Source: Maridesulfovibrio frigidus DSM 17176 (GTDB lineage Bacteria; Desulfobacterota; Desulfovibrionia; Desulfovibrionales; Desulfovibrionaceae). From it: a DNA stretch of 64,000 bases. Location: assembly GCF_000711735.1 (NCBI RefSeq), contig NZ_JONL01000006.1, forward strand, positions 1 through 64,000, written 5' to 3'. A program made the position numbers and the translations under genes. The number at the start of each line of letters is the position of its first letter. Position 1 is the first letter of the stretch. Of this stretch, positions 35,981-44,432 are shown piece after piece. The notes under the pieces are model-generated. The model saw only the letters and a list, made by a program, of their open reading frames with translations, had not been told where the DNA came from and did not search any database.

Positions 35981-36018
35981 AAAAAAAAGGCTGGCTATGA
36001 AAACATAGCTGGCTTTTT
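35981..36018 (+). terminator. Intrinsic terminator of the ABC/OPT-like module
   Basis: AAAGGCTGGCTATG and CATAGCTGGCTTTT pair over 14 bp with four G-U pairs around an AAAA loop, followed by T residues. The flanking A-run could make it work for the minus strand too. Confidence 0.8.
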
Positions 36019-36073
36019 AATTGTACGGACAATTAGTTATAATCACGCAAAAAAAGCAATTTCGATAGCGAAA

Positions 36074-36502
36074 TTAACTACATGTCAGCTTGATGTATTC
36101 CTCAAAGCTAACACCATTCCAGACCTTGCTAACCCAGTACGCAGTAGCCCAGATCATCAAAGCAGTAGACTGCACATCAGACAACCTTTTCAGCTTCGCT
36201 TCTAGATTTCCTCTGCTAACTCCATGCGTAACATGAACATTTTCTGTTTCGCACGCTTCTTCTATGCGTAAAAACAGATAAGCTCCCTTACACTGGTTCG
36301 GAAGAATCTTAACACCACTATATGCTTCCAATATAGTTTTTAACTCAGAAACGTTAAGTTCCTTAGCAGTAGATCTCATTGATTTAAAAAACATATCAAC
36401 GGCCCACGGTAGAATAAATTCAGCACCAGCACTTTTCGTTTTGAAATAGTTCTTAAGCCACTGCTCATGGTCATGTGTAATTCTAGCTGCAACCTGCGGC
36501 AT
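36074..36502 (-). CDS. Unknown 142-aa protein paired with a MerR-like regulator
   Basis: The protein starts MPQVAARITHDHEQWLKNYF, reminiscent of the short strand-helix opening of ribbon-helix-helix proteins, followed by SAGAEFILPWAVDMFF. AGGAGG lies five bases before the ATG. It lies 98 bases after the MerR-like gene in the same direction, so the two may be co-transcribed. No family recognised; a small DNA-binding protein is possible. Confidence 0.55.
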   Translation of the reverse strand: MPQVAARITHDHEQWLKNYFKTKSAGAEFILPWAVDMFFKSMRSTAKELNVSELKTILEAYSGVKILPNQCKGAYLFLRIEEACETENVHVTHGVSRGNLEAKLKRLSDVQSTALMIWATAYWVSKVWNGVSFEEYIKLTCS

Positions 36503-36600
36503 CTCAACCTCCTAAATACAACTCCACTTATATTAGGTAAATAGATATATGTATTTCCAGCTAACATCAAGACTTTTTCTAGAGAAACTCACAACTCCTT

Positions 36601-37542
36601 TTAACGAAGGAAACTGTCGCGAATCTGCTTGAAAAGACTAAACAAAAGAGCTTCGGGAACATTCTTCTCATTAATTTCCATACTGACAATGCGAACAACA
36701 GTATTGTTGTTTGGGGTAACAGTCTCTTCTGTGGCAAGAACAATGGATTTTTTATCATCTAGAACCTCTTCACTTGCCTCAATAACCAATACCCACTGAC
36801 TTTCTTTCTTTTCCCACCTCAGATCAACACTTCGATGTGAATTCACACTATTCTCAAGTAACTTTACATAATCTTCCAAAGAAAAATGCTTACGACCTTT
36901 ACCAGCAACTCCAAGATAATGCCCATCTGAGTTCTGAATAACCAAAGGCCGTTCTAAGTATTCAGACGTCGGAAAAGAAGTCTCATCCGGACCATTTAAT
37001 CCTCCACCTTTTCTGAGCAATCTAAAAAGCTCAACCCTATCACGTTTCAACTGTCCAATCTCCATGGCCATATCGAGAACATGTTCATTCGTCTTTGCTT
37101 CGAGCTTTCTCTTCTCACTCCTGAGACTTGAAACTTCATCACGCAAATCTCTAATCTCAGACTGAAATAAAACCTGATTAGACAAGAGATCTGAAACCTT
37201 TTCTATAACACTTGCAAGGCCCTGAACAACGGCCTGGATATCACTACTAGGTTCAACTCCAGCTTGATTGATCACTTGTTGTTCATTTTTAATACTATCT
37301 ACTAACATACTAAATTTAAGGGATAATTCATTTTCAATTTGTTCAGTTGACCAATTCATTCCGTACATTTCACGTATCCTCCTAAAAATTTCTAATACAT
37401 CAACAGAATACCTCTGCCTGCGAGAACCCTTATTTGAAGCGGGTATAAACTTGGAATACTTGTCTTTATAATAGACGACAGTAGAAGGTGGTATCCCCAA
37501 CCTTCTACCAACCTCCCTAAGACTTAAATACTGACTAGACAT
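36601..37542 (-). CDS. MerR-like helix-turn-helix protein with coiled coil
   Basis: The 313-aa protein begins with a MerR-type winged helix (LSLREVGRRLGIPPSTVVYYKDKY, then RRQRYSVDVLEIFRRIREM) that should bind DNA. Residues about 105-175 are a heptad-rich coiled coil (SEIRDLRDEVSSLRSEKRKL) for dimerisation. The C-terminal 110 residues (SDGHYLGVAGKGRKHFSLEDYVKLL...) are unassigned and may sense a ligand or partner. AGGTG precedes the ATG. It faces an AT-rich intergenic region with repeated TTATTTAAACAA elements, a plausible operator. Confidence 0.75.
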   Translation of the reverse strand: MSSQYLSLREVGRRLGIPPSTVVYYKDKYSKFIPASNKGSRRQRYSVDVLEIFRRIREMYGMNWSTEQIENELSLKFSMLVDSIKNEQQVINQAGVEPSSDIQAVVQGLASVIEKVSDLLSNQVLFQSEIRDLRDEVSSLRSEKRKLEAKTNEHVLDMAMEIGQLKRDRVELFRLLRKGGGLNGPDETSFPTSEYLERPLVIQNSDGHYLGVAGKGRKHFSLEDYVKLLENSVNSHRSVDLRWEKKESQWVLVIEASEEVLDDKKSIVLATEETVTPNNNTVVRIVSMEINEKNVPEALLFSLFKQIRDSFLR

Positions 37543-37780
37543 AACACCTGCACAATTGTTGTTTATTCAAATTATGAACTACATATACAACAGTCATATC
37601 TGCACGTCAATAGCTTTTGATCAATTATTTAAACAATTGAACAACCAATGACCAATAGATTATTTAAACAAATTAAAACCAGAACCATAGACAATTAAGT
37701 ATCAAGGATTATTATATTAGTAGGTAAGACGAGATGATATGAATCTTAACGGAGGGTAATCTAAAATAGGATGCCAAAAC
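37543..37780. promoter_or_regulatory. AT-rich region upstream of the MerR-like gene
   Basis: This stretch contains two copies of ATTATTTAAACAA (near 37623 and 37659), the first within the imperfect palindrome CAATTATTTAAACAATTG. This fits an operator for the adjacent MerR-like protein. No credible gene is present. Confidence 0.4.
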
Positions 37781-37914
37781 CAAATCATTGCGAATCGAGT
37801 CGCATCATTGAAAAAAATCAGTGCGTAATTAGGGGGAGTTATCCCCACCGCCGCGTAGCGTGGCAATACGCACTTTTTTCTTGCCTAATCCACAACTCGC
37901 AGTGTAATGATTTG
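37781..37914 (+). ncRNA. 134-nt multi-stem inverted-repeat element (possible structured RNA)
   Basis: The outer arms 37781-37800 and 37895-37914 share CAAATCATT and CGAGT on inverted strands with a six-base internal loop. Inside, GTGCGTA (37821-37827) pairs with TACGCAC (37867-37873) and encloses two hairpins: GGGG/CCCC (37833-37846) and GCCGCG/CGTGGC (37850-37864). TTTTTT follows the 37873 arm, and a T-rich run also follows on the opposite strand, so the inner part can act as a terminator either way. No gene ends here, so I infer either a small structured RNA or a short mobile/recombination element. Strand is a guess. Confidence 0.45.
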
Positions 37915-37978
37915 CTTGAATAAATGTAATCTAAGCAAGTGTTGCACCCCACCTTTTTTTCTATAGATAAGATTAATA

Positions 37979-39124
37979 ATGCTAGAAAAAGTATATACAA
38001 AAGATATCCAGAAAGGAATGTTCGTGGTTTGCTCAGCAAACGGCAATCCCTCCTTACCCGAAGAGATAGCCAACACCAGCATTTCTTCTAAAGAAACGAT
38101 TCTAAAACTACAACGCTGTGACATTAAAGAAGTCCTCATAGATTCATCTAAAAGTACCACAGCAAACATCCATCCAAAGACCTCTTATTCTGAAGAAATT
38201 CTTTTCGCTCGCGAAACATACGCCAACATTCTGAATATGATTAAGTTGATATTTGAGACCGTTGAAAGAGGAGACTCGCTTGACGTGGCGCAATACGAAA
38301 AAAATATTGATCCACTGATTGATTCCATTGAAAGAAACCCCAGTGCCGCTGCAAGCCTGACTGTGCTGGCCCAGTCAGACAAGTATCTGTTTTCGCACAG
38401 CCTCAACACCGCAATATTGAGTGCCATGCTCGGTAGGTTTATGGGCCTTCCACGAGAATCAATCACGCAGCTTTCTATTGCTGCAATGCTGATGAATATT
38501 GGTGAAATTTGGATTCCAGACTCTATCTTGAAAAAAAAAGGAAAACTCACAAAACAAGAGTTTTCAACAGTAAAAGATCATCCAGTTGCTGCCTGTAAGT
38601 ACCTCAACAATCAGCCGGGCATTTCTATAGATATAATTAAAGGAGTCCTTTCGCACCATGAGAGAGACGACAGCTCTGGATACCCAGAAGGCCTCTCTGG
38701 CAGCAAAATTCATAAATTTGCGAGAATTATTTCAATTTGCGATTCGTATGACTCAATGACTTCTGACCGTCCTTACAGAGAAGCAATGACGCCAAATATG
38801 GCAATTAAACATCTGTATTCAATGAAAAAAACCACCTTTCACACACGTTATATTGAGAGCTTTATTATGTGTGTCGGGATTTATCCGGTAGGATGTTTTG
38901 TAAAACTATCTGACGGAAGCTACGGCATAGTTTTGGAGAACACTCCGCAAGCCCCTCTTCTGCCACAAATCAAAATCGTATTTGACAGCAGATTGAGAGC
39001 AACACACCCTAAATATATCGATCTTGCAAAACTAGCTTCAGAGAACAGCGGCGAGTCATTAGAGATTGAAGAATGTATTCATCCAAAATCTTTCAAACTG
39101 GAACTGAGCAGATTCCTTTGGTAG
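37979..39124 (+). CDS. Degenerate HD-GYP domain protein
   Basis: The 381-aa protein has an N-terminal DUF3391-like region (TKDIQKGMFVVCS) and an HD-GYP core at about 120-300. In active c-di-GMP phosphodiesterases the core contains HDIGK and HHERxDGxGYP; here the first reads MNIGEIWIP (the HD pair replaced by MN) and the second HHERDDSSGYP (GYP present, DG altered). The earlier metal His (FSHSLNTA) remains. It is therefore probably a c-di-GMP binder or inactive homologue. Ribosome site weak. An Hpt gene converges on its end. Confidence 0.8.
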   Translation: MLEKVYTKDIQKGMFVVCSANGNPSLPEEIANTSISSKETILKLQRCDIKEVLIDSSKSTTANIHPKTSYSEEILFARETYANILNMIKLIFETVERGDSLDVAQYEKNIDPLIDSIERNPSAAASLTVLAQSDKYLFSHSLNTAILSAMLGRFMGLPRESITQLSIAAMLMNIGEIWIPDSILKKKGKLTKQEFSTVKDHPVAACKYLNNQPGISIDIIKGVLSHHERDDSSGYPEGLSGSKIHKFARIISICDSYDSMTSDRPYREAMTPNMAIKHLYSMKKTTFHTRYIESFIMCVGIYPVGCFVKLSDGSYGIVLENTPQAPLLPQIKIVFDSRLRATHPKYIDLAKLASENSGESLEIEECIHPKSFKLELSRFLW

Positions 39125-39131
39125 ATTTTAA

Positions 39132-39440
39132 CTAGACATCTTCGAAAATTATTTCCAGTGTCAGGAAATATTCCCTGAACCACGATAGTAATGCCCCGAC
39201 CTTCTCTACGTCATTAACATCACTTGCCCTTTCCAAACCTTTCCCTATTTCGGCCAAACTCACGAATCCATAGTTTAAGGCAGTGCCCTTAATATTGTGG
39301 CCAATTCTATTAACTGTAATCATGTCGTTATTAACAACAGCCTCTTCAAGTGCCTTTATTTCCAACTCCGTATTAGAAATAAAGCCCGGAATCAGTTCCT
39401 TCAAATCAATATCTATATTCTCCGTATTTTTTCTAATCAT
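39132..39440 (-). CDS. Stand-alone histidine phosphotransfer (Hpt) protein
   Basis: The 102-aa helical protein has the Hpt core with the phospho-accepting His in NRIGHNIKGTALNYGF, followed by the usual L..G..LE. It should shuttle phosphate between a hybrid kinase REC domain and a response regulator. GGAGGA precedes the ATG. The hybrid kinase at 58953 has a defective Hpt of its own, so a protein like this could supply the missing step in trans (inference). Confidence 0.88.
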   Translation of the reverse strand: MIRKNTENIDIDLKELIPGFISNTELEIKALEEAVVNNDMITVNRIGHNIKGTALNYGFVSLAEIGKGLERASDVNDVEKVGALLSWFREYFLTLEIIFEDV

Positions 39441-39553
39441 TATTCCTCCTGCTATTTAAACACTGACATCTAAATATGTAATCAGGCTATTCTTAGCCTA
39501 CTAAGCATTACTTATTGTAATGACTAAGTAGCACTTTTTTACTCAATTATGTC

Positions 39554-39591
39554 AAAAAAAAGGGGCACCACCCTTTAAAAGATGATGCCCC
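39554..39591 (-). terminator. Intrinsic terminator after the Tim44-like gene
   Basis: On the minus strand GGGGCA/TGCCCC arms, extended by G-U rich pairs, enclose a small loop and are followed by eight T. Confidence 0.85.
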
Positions 39592-39619
39592 GGGTAAATA
39601 GTCGTTCAGGACTTAAATT

Positions 39620-40567
39620 CTAATCTTCAAGCTGCTGTAATCCATCAAGTTTCCACATTGCAGATTCATTATTTTCTTTAACAAAGCTCCAAACTTCACG
39701 AATCTGAGAAGGCTGTGATTCATTTGCATCTTCACGAAGCAGCACATCGTAATAAACTGTAGCGAGAATTTGAGATCCCTCTTCCTTAACTTCAAGAAGC
39801 CTTGCGTTGATCAGCATTATATCTGTCTTGGAAGGGCTCGGATCATCTGCAAGCTGCTGTTTAATCTCTGCAACAACACCAGCAGTTGCAAACTGCTCAA
39901 TGTCACTCAAATCACGCCCGTCCCATGACTTTTGAAGACGTGTGTATATTGCTTTAGCACCTTCAAGAAAGTCCTCAGAATCAAAGCCGGCAGGAACGCC
40001 TATTTCAGGACTGACCTGCTCTGCCCCTTGGGGAGCAGACATGGGAGACTCTTTAGGCTTTGACGACAGATGGTCCCAGGCACTATTAGAATTCTGCTCT
40101 CTGCGACTGTTGATATCTACAGGATTACCTTGCCGTGGAGCAGATTTATTTTGCTGAGCACCGGGCTGACCCAAGATAGCGCCTAACCCGCCTCTACGTC
40201 GAACAAACTTGATACCAAAGTAAATCAATGCCCCAATAATTATTATATTTAAGAATCCACCACCGCCGCCGCCGCCCATTCCTCCGCCACCAAGCATGGA
40301 TCCAAGAAATGTTCCGGCCAAAAGTCCGCCCATAAGCCCCATACCGGGACGGGCAAGTCCACTTTGAGCTCCAGCTGCACCTGTTGCTCCAGCAGCTTTA
40401 GTTGATGTAGGAGCTGTTGTTGTCGGTTTCTTATAAGATTTTGAAAAAGATGACTTACTTCCAAAGGATCTACCACCACCAAATCTTCTTGCGTCTGCAT
40501 CCCCAACCATAAGAGCAAGCAAACAAATCATTGTCAGAGGAAGAGCCACGTAACCTAGTAGTTTCAT
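39620..40567 (-). CDS. Tim44-like domain membrane protein
   Basis: The 315-aa protein has a signal peptide or anchor (residues 4-26, ADA), the RRFGGGRSFGSK start typical of bacterial Tim44-like proteins, a Gly-rich segment with a second membrane helix (LNIIIIGALIYFGIKFV, about residue 105-121), and the Tim44-like C-terminal domain (DFLEGAKAIYTRLQKSWDGRDL, REVWSFVKE). Its role in bacteria is unclear. GAGG precedes the ATG by seven bases. Confidence 0.85.
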   Translation of the reverse strand: MKLLGYVALPLTMICLLALMVGDADARRFGGGRSFGSKSSFSKSYKKPTTTAPTSTKAAGATGAAGAQSGLARPGMGLMGGLLAGTFLGSMLGGGGMGGGGGGGFLNIIIIGALIYFGIKFVRRRGGLGAILGQPGAQQNKSAPRQGNPVDINSRREQNSNSAWDHLSSKPKESPMSAPQGAEQVSPEIGVPAGFDSEDFLEGAKAIYTRLQKSWDGRDLSDIEQFATAGVVAEIKQQLADDPSPSKTDIMLINARLLEVKEEGSQILATVYYDVLLREDANESQPSQIREVWSFVKENNESAMWKLDGLQQLED

Positions 40568-40591
40568 CTAATACCTCATAGTATTTAAATT

Positions 40592-40619
40592 AAAAAAAAT
40601 CTGCGACAAAGGCCGCAGA
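40592..40619 (-). terminator. Intrinsic terminator after the CheY-like gene
   Basis: TCTGCG/CGCAGA arms (40600-40605 with 40614-40619), followed on the minus strand by eight T. Confidence 0.85.
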
Positions 40620-40680
40620 CTTAATATTAATACCCAATTCAAGGCTGTCTAGTAAAAAGATTCAATTAGAAAGGTTATTT

Positions 40681-41076
40681 CTACAATAATTTTACTTTTT
40701 TCATTGCCTCTTCAACATTCGCAGAGGTGATAGGCTTAACCAGATATTCGTCAGCACCGCCCTTAAAAAGGGCATTCATAACATTTTTAGGATCGTCAAG
40801 AGCTGTCGTCATAATGACCTTAACTTCTCTTTTAGGGGGAATTGAATAGAGCTCTTCCAGTTGGCGGATCTTTTGCAATGCTTCATGTCCATCCATTTCC
40901 GGCATCATTATATCCATGCAAATCAGGTCGTAAGGAGGACCACTGCTAAGAGACACTTCAAAAATCCTGACAGCCTCTATTCCATCTGAGGCTGTGTCAC
41001 ACTCTCCATATTTTACCATTAAATGAGAAATAAACTTCATGCTTGCGACTTCATCTTCAACAACTAATATTTTCAT
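40681..41076 (-). CDS. Single-domain CheY-like response regulator
   Basis: The 131-aa protein is one receiver domain: acidic pair VVEDE, phospho-acceptor Asp in LICMDIMMPEMDGHEA, switch Thr in IMTTA and Lys in EYLVKPI. It has no output domain, so it works by protein interaction or as a phosphorelay step. Start ATG 41076 has AGGGG seven bases before; the frame is open to 41121. Confidence 0.9.
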   Translation of the reverse strand: MKILVVEDEVASMKFISHLMVKYGECDTASDGIEAVRIFEVSLSSGPPYDLICMDIMMPEMDGHEALQKIRQLEELYSIPPKREVKVIMTTALDDPKNVMNALFKGGADEYLVKPITSANVEEAMKKVKLL

Positions 41077-41182
41077 AAAACACCCCTTGGAATATACTAC
41101 TCTCGACAACTCAAAGAGCAATCCAATCCTAAATCACCAGTTAATCATAAATAATGAATGTTATCTTTTTTCTTATCATTAA

Positions 41183-41196
41183 TGACCTTGCGGTCA
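41183..41196. promoter_or_regulatory. Small palindrome in a divergent promoter region
   Basis: TGACCTTGCGGTCA is a perfect 5-bp inverted repeat with a four-base centre, between the divergent CheY-like and SHOCT-like genes. It may be an operator; nothing else supports it. Confidence 0.25.
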
Positions 41197-41243
41197 GTCA
41201 AAATCAAAGGTAGTTATCCATCAAAACTTAATTAGGACATAAC

Positions 41244-41570
41244 ATGATTGATACGATTTTATCCATTCCTTTTTTCATAAATGCACAGCTCGGAACAGGT
41301 CCTCACTGGGACCATTGGCCTTTCGGACCTGGCTATGGCGATCTTAACGCTTCACTTTTAAAAATTGCTTTTTGTGCATTAATTCTTGGCTTCATCATTG
41401 TATTCTTGAGAGTTCTGTTTGGTCCCAAAGGGATTTTCAGAGATCATGAAATGGACCGAGAAGCCGAAGAAATGCGTGCGCAACAACTTAAAACACTTGA
41501 AGAAAATTTAAAATCCGGAGAAATTTCTGAACTTGATTACAAGTTCACTAAAAAGAAAATTCTGCACTAA
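41244..41570 (+). CDS. Small SHOCT-like membrane protein
   Basis: The 108-aa protein has one membrane helix (residues about 38-60, LLKIAFCALILGFIIVFLRV) and a C-terminal SHOCT-like helical segment (LKTLEENLKSGEISELDYKFTKKKIL). The N-terminus has an unusual HWDHWPFGPGYG stretch facing the periplasm. AGGA precedes the ATG by six bases. It is followed after eight bases by the HD-domain gene. Function unknown. Confidence 0.7.
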   Translation: MIDTILSIPFFINAQLGTGPHWDHWPFGPGYGDLNASLLKIAFCALILGFIIVFLRVLFGPKGIFRDHEMDREAEEMRAQQLKTLEENLKSGEISELDYKFTKKKILH

Positions 41571-41578
41571 TAATTTTT

Positions 41579-42340
41579 ATGATAAAGTTTAAAGAGATAT
41601 TCAAAAGTTTCAGCTCACCATACTTAAAAGTAGCAAATGAACGTGAACATTCAGACTATCAGCTGAAATACGATCATTCATTGCGGGTGTTTGAAAATTG
41701 CCAAGGTATCTGTGAATCTTTAGACCTCACTCCAGAGCAAACTCAAACAGCTGAAATTGCCGCACTTTTTCACGACACAGGCCGCTTTCCACAATATTTT
41801 AAATATAAAACATTTAAAGATAGCGACTCGTGCAACCATGCAACAATGGGCGTGAAACAAATTATTCGCGGAAAGCTCCTTAGAGATTTGCCTAAATCAC
41901 AACTTAGGATCATACTCGGTGCGATTGCCTTGCATAATCGCATGGCAATACCTGCCCATATCCCAGAGCAATTGCGGACCGTAACGCAAATAATCCGGGA
42001 TTCGGACAAAATTGATATCATGGGTATTATGCTTGCGCATATGAGTGATAGCAAACACCTTGGCTCAGTTGCCTTAATGGGTCTTGAAGAAAAACCTGAT
42101 GAAGTTACTGGTTCGGTGCTATCTTCTGTAGAGTCCGGCAAGCAAGCAATTTACACAGATATGACCTGCATAAACGACTTTAGACTGCTCATTTTGAGTT
42201 GGGCGTATGACCTGAACTATAAATGGTCAAAAAAGCAAATGATCGACCGTAATGTAGTTAGGCAAATATTCTCTCAACTACCTGATATTCCGAGAGTTGC
42301 TAGCTTGTACGATCCTATTATGAACCATCTGAATTCATAA
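41579..42340 (+). CDS. HD-domain phosphohydrolase
   Basis: The 253-aa protein carries the HD metal site: YDHSLRVFENC (first His), ALFHDTGRF (HD pair), CNHATMG, and a late Asp in IIRDSDKIDIMG. The set is complete, unlike the HD-GYP protein 2.5 kb upstream. HD enzymes hydrolyse nucleotides or phosphate esters; the substrate cannot be told. Ribosome site weak; close to the SHOCT-like gene, so probably translated from its mRNA. Confidence 0.8.
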   Translation: MIKFKEIFKSFSSPYLKVANEREHSDYQLKYDHSLRVFENCQGICESLDLTPEQTQTAEIAALFHDTGRFPQYFKYKTFKDSDSCNHATMGVKQIIRGKLLRDLPKSQLRIILGAIALHNRMAIPAHIPEQLRTVTQIIRDSDKIDIMGIMLAHMSDSKHLGSVALMGLEEKPDEVTGSVLSSVESGKQAIYTDMTCINDFRLLILSWAYDLNYKWSKKQMIDRNVVRQIFSQLPDIPRVASLYDPIMNHLNS

Positions 42341-42454
42341 TAAGAAATTTGTTATAAGACTTATTGGTTTCTTGCTTTTTCAAATTTGGTACTTATTTAT
42401 CGGTTAGAATTATTTTATTATACTGTAAACCACTAATACAATGGACACTGAAAC

Positions 42455-43366
42455 ATGATCGAAGCTAATCAAGATATTATCATACTAGGAGCTGGCCCCG
42501 GAGGCCTACAAGCCGCTATTCACGCAGCAAGAAAAGGACTTAAAGTTCTTGTTCTAGGTAAAAATGATAAAAGCAGTCTCTGGTGGGCACATATCGAAAA
42601 CTTTTGTTGTACTCTTGAAATTTCCGGTGAACAAATTTTAAAAACAGGCCAGCAACAAGCAGAAAGCTTTGGAGCGATCTTCTTTAATGAAGATGTTCTA
42701 AGCATTGTTCCGCCAGACCTGATGTCACTTGATGGCAGCGGTTTCACTGTGAACAGCGAAACAAAAACCTTCAAGGCTAAAGCCGTCATTATATGCACAG
42801 GAACGACCCGCAACAAACTAGGCGTTCCCGGCGAAAAAGCCCTTTTCGGAAAAGGGGTCAGCTATTGTGTTGAGTGCGACGGAAACTTCTTCAAAGGCGA
42901 AGAAGTTGTTGTCGTAGGCGGGGAAAGTGCTGCAGCAGGCGGTGCTCTTCACCTGACACACTTAGCATCCAAAACTCATTTGGTGGCAAAAGAATTCTCA
43001 TTCGCGCCAGAACTTATGCAGCGCCTCAAAGATTCGGGTGTCATAATTCACGAAGGCGTAGAAGTTAAAGAAATCACAGGCGATGCCGGTGTTGACGGTT
43101 TGGTTCTCGATAATGGAACCACACTTGGCGTTACAGGTGTCTTCATTGAACTCGGAGCGAAGGGAGTCATGTCTCTTGCGGCAGAGCTAGGAATCACACT
43201 TGATGAATCAATGAAATTCATTGAAACAGATAAACAACAGCGCACCAACGTGCCTGGACTTTTTGCAGCGGGCGATATCTGCGGGCCTCCACTACAGATG
43301 GCAAAGGCTGTCGGAGAAGGCTGTGTAGCAGGTCTTGCTGCCGCTAAGTTTGCAAAAAAACTTTAG
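42455..43366 (+). CDS. Thioredoxin reductase-like flavoprotein (atypical)
   Basis: The 303-aa protein has the FAD Rossmann motif IILGAGPGGLQAAIHAARKG, the redox pair CVEC (in YCVECDGNFF), and the C-terminal AAGDIC FAD motif. The NADPH-binding loop of normal TrxR (GGGDSA and HRRxxxRA) reads GGESAAAGG and VAKEFSF, so the NADPH ribose-phosphate contacts are missing. Ferredoxin-dependent flavin thioredoxin reductases of anaerobes show the same loss; I infer an electron donor other than NADPH. Also possible is use of another coenzyme. It is followed by a strong terminator. Confidence 0.8.
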   Translation: MIEANQDIIILGAGPGGLQAAIHAARKGLKVLVLGKNDKSSLWWAHIENFCCTLEISGEQILKTGQQQAESFGAIFFNEDVLSIVPPDLMSLDGSGFTVNSETKTFKAKAVIICTGTTRNKLGVPGEKALFGKGVSYCVECDGNFFKGEEVVVVGGESAAAGGALHLTHLASKTHLVAKEFSFAPELMQRLKDSGVIIHEGVEVKEITGDAGVDGLVLDNGTTLGVTGVFIELGAKGVMSLAAELGITLDESMKFIETDKQQRTNVPGLFAAGDICGPPLQMAKAVGEGCVAGLAAAKFAKKL

Positions 43367-43390
43367 CACAACGCGAACAAGGTTATACTA

Positions 43391-43440
43391 AAGCCCGCTT
43401 TCAAAATGCCTATACAGACATTTTGGAAACGGGCTTTTTT
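43391..43440 (+). terminator. Intrinsic terminator
   Basis: AAGCCCG, TTTC and AAAATG pair with CATTTT, GGAAA and CGGGCTT with small bulges, followed by eight T. Confidence 0.85.
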
Positions 43441-43540
43441 TTACCATATAGAGTGCAATCTTACAGACAATATTAGTTCAAGCTACCTAGATTACTACAT
43501 AATACCATTTATCAGCTCAGCAGAACAAGTACATCCTGAC

Positions 43541-44218
43541 CTAACGGGATGAATAAATGTAGTTGGGATATAAGAAAGCAGTTCCCACCTTTGCTCCAGC
43601 AGTATCAGACTGTATAACACCAACCCTCGCGACGATGTTAATGCCTGTACCACTTAGGCCTCGGCAAACTTCTTCGTAAAAACCGCTAGAATCCTTTTCA
43701 TATTTAGGCGGCAGCAAATAAAGCCCTGACCACCCAGAATACCCCACCCCTGCAAGATTCTCCAAAATCGAAACACGCATATTTTCCGGTCTGTGAGAAA
43801 TCAAAAAGACTGGAACATTGTGCATCAGCAACGAATCATAGAGTTCCAAAGTAGGCCGTAACACAGGCAAAATTCCTAAAATAACATTGGAATCCACTTC
43901 TTTGCGCCCGCTTACATTATCCGAAAAACCCTGTTTTTTGCGTATTTTATAGGTAGAGACTAAAACATCTTCCACCGACATCACCACTGCCGGATATTTC
44001 ATACCTCCGACAACAGCCTTTTCTACAGCATCCGCAATTTCTTTCACGGAAGCCTGAACATCCAGTAGATATTGACCGCTTTCGTGATACTCCAGAACAC
44101 GGGTTCTCGCATCAGGAATAGACACCATCTGTCCTGTATCTTTCAATCTTTTAGCCGTAGTAGAAACACAACCGGCAACATTAAGAATAAGTAAAATAAT
44201 AAAAATGCGTGCAAACAA
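43541..44218 (-). CDS. HAD-like lipoprotein, active site degenerate
   Basis: The 225-aa protein has a lipoprotein signal (LLILNVAGC, Cys as lipobox). The rest resembles class-B-type HAD acid phosphatases (helical lead-in DVQASVKEIADAVEKA, VFLISHRPENMRVSILENL as motif II region). Motif I, normally (V/I)xDxDET, reads VVMSVEDVL, so the nucleophile Asp is a Ser and catalysis is unlikely. Start TTG 44218 has AGGGG eight bases before; the frame is open to 44239. Confidence 0.65.
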   Translation of the reverse strand: MFARIFIILLILNVAGCVSTTAKRLKDTGQMVSIPDARTRVLEYHESGQYLLDVQASVKEIADAVEKAVVGGMKYPAVVMSVEDVLVSTYKIRKKQGFSDNVSGRKEVDSNVILGILPVLRPTLELYDSLLMHNVPVFLISHRPENMRVSILENLAGVGYSGWSGLYLLPPKYEKDSSGFYEEVCRGLSGTGINIVARVGVIQSDTAGAKVGTAFLYPNYIYSSR

Positions 44219-44397
44219 TATGATTACCCCTGATAACAAAATCTAAAAGATATCCCCCTGCTCCATCACGTTCAGTAATTATCACAAGAAGCTTGCAAAC
44301 TACAATAGTTTCTCTTGGAACAAACATATTATTTTATACCCAAATTGCCCATTAACAAAATTTTAACATTGAATAAACTAAACTGTGATACTTTTTG

Positions 44398-44432
44398 CAC
44401 ATGCTAATGATTGAGCTAGACAAAAGCATGTG
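44398..44432. promoter_or_regulatory. Inverted repeat upstream of the rnf operon
   Basis: CACATGCT (44398-44405) and AGCATGTG (44425-44432) form a perfect 8-bp inverted repeat with a 19-base spacer. A TATAAT (44449-44454) follows at the distance expected of a -10 box, with no good -35; the right repeat arm occupies that place. This fits activator-dependent control of rnf. Confidence 0.45.

Noticed and set aside
37771-37923. 50-codon frame MPKPNHCESS... through the inverted-repeat element
   Set aside because: GGAGGG is 13 or more bases too far from the ATG, and the sequence is better explained by the nested stems; not excluded entirely.
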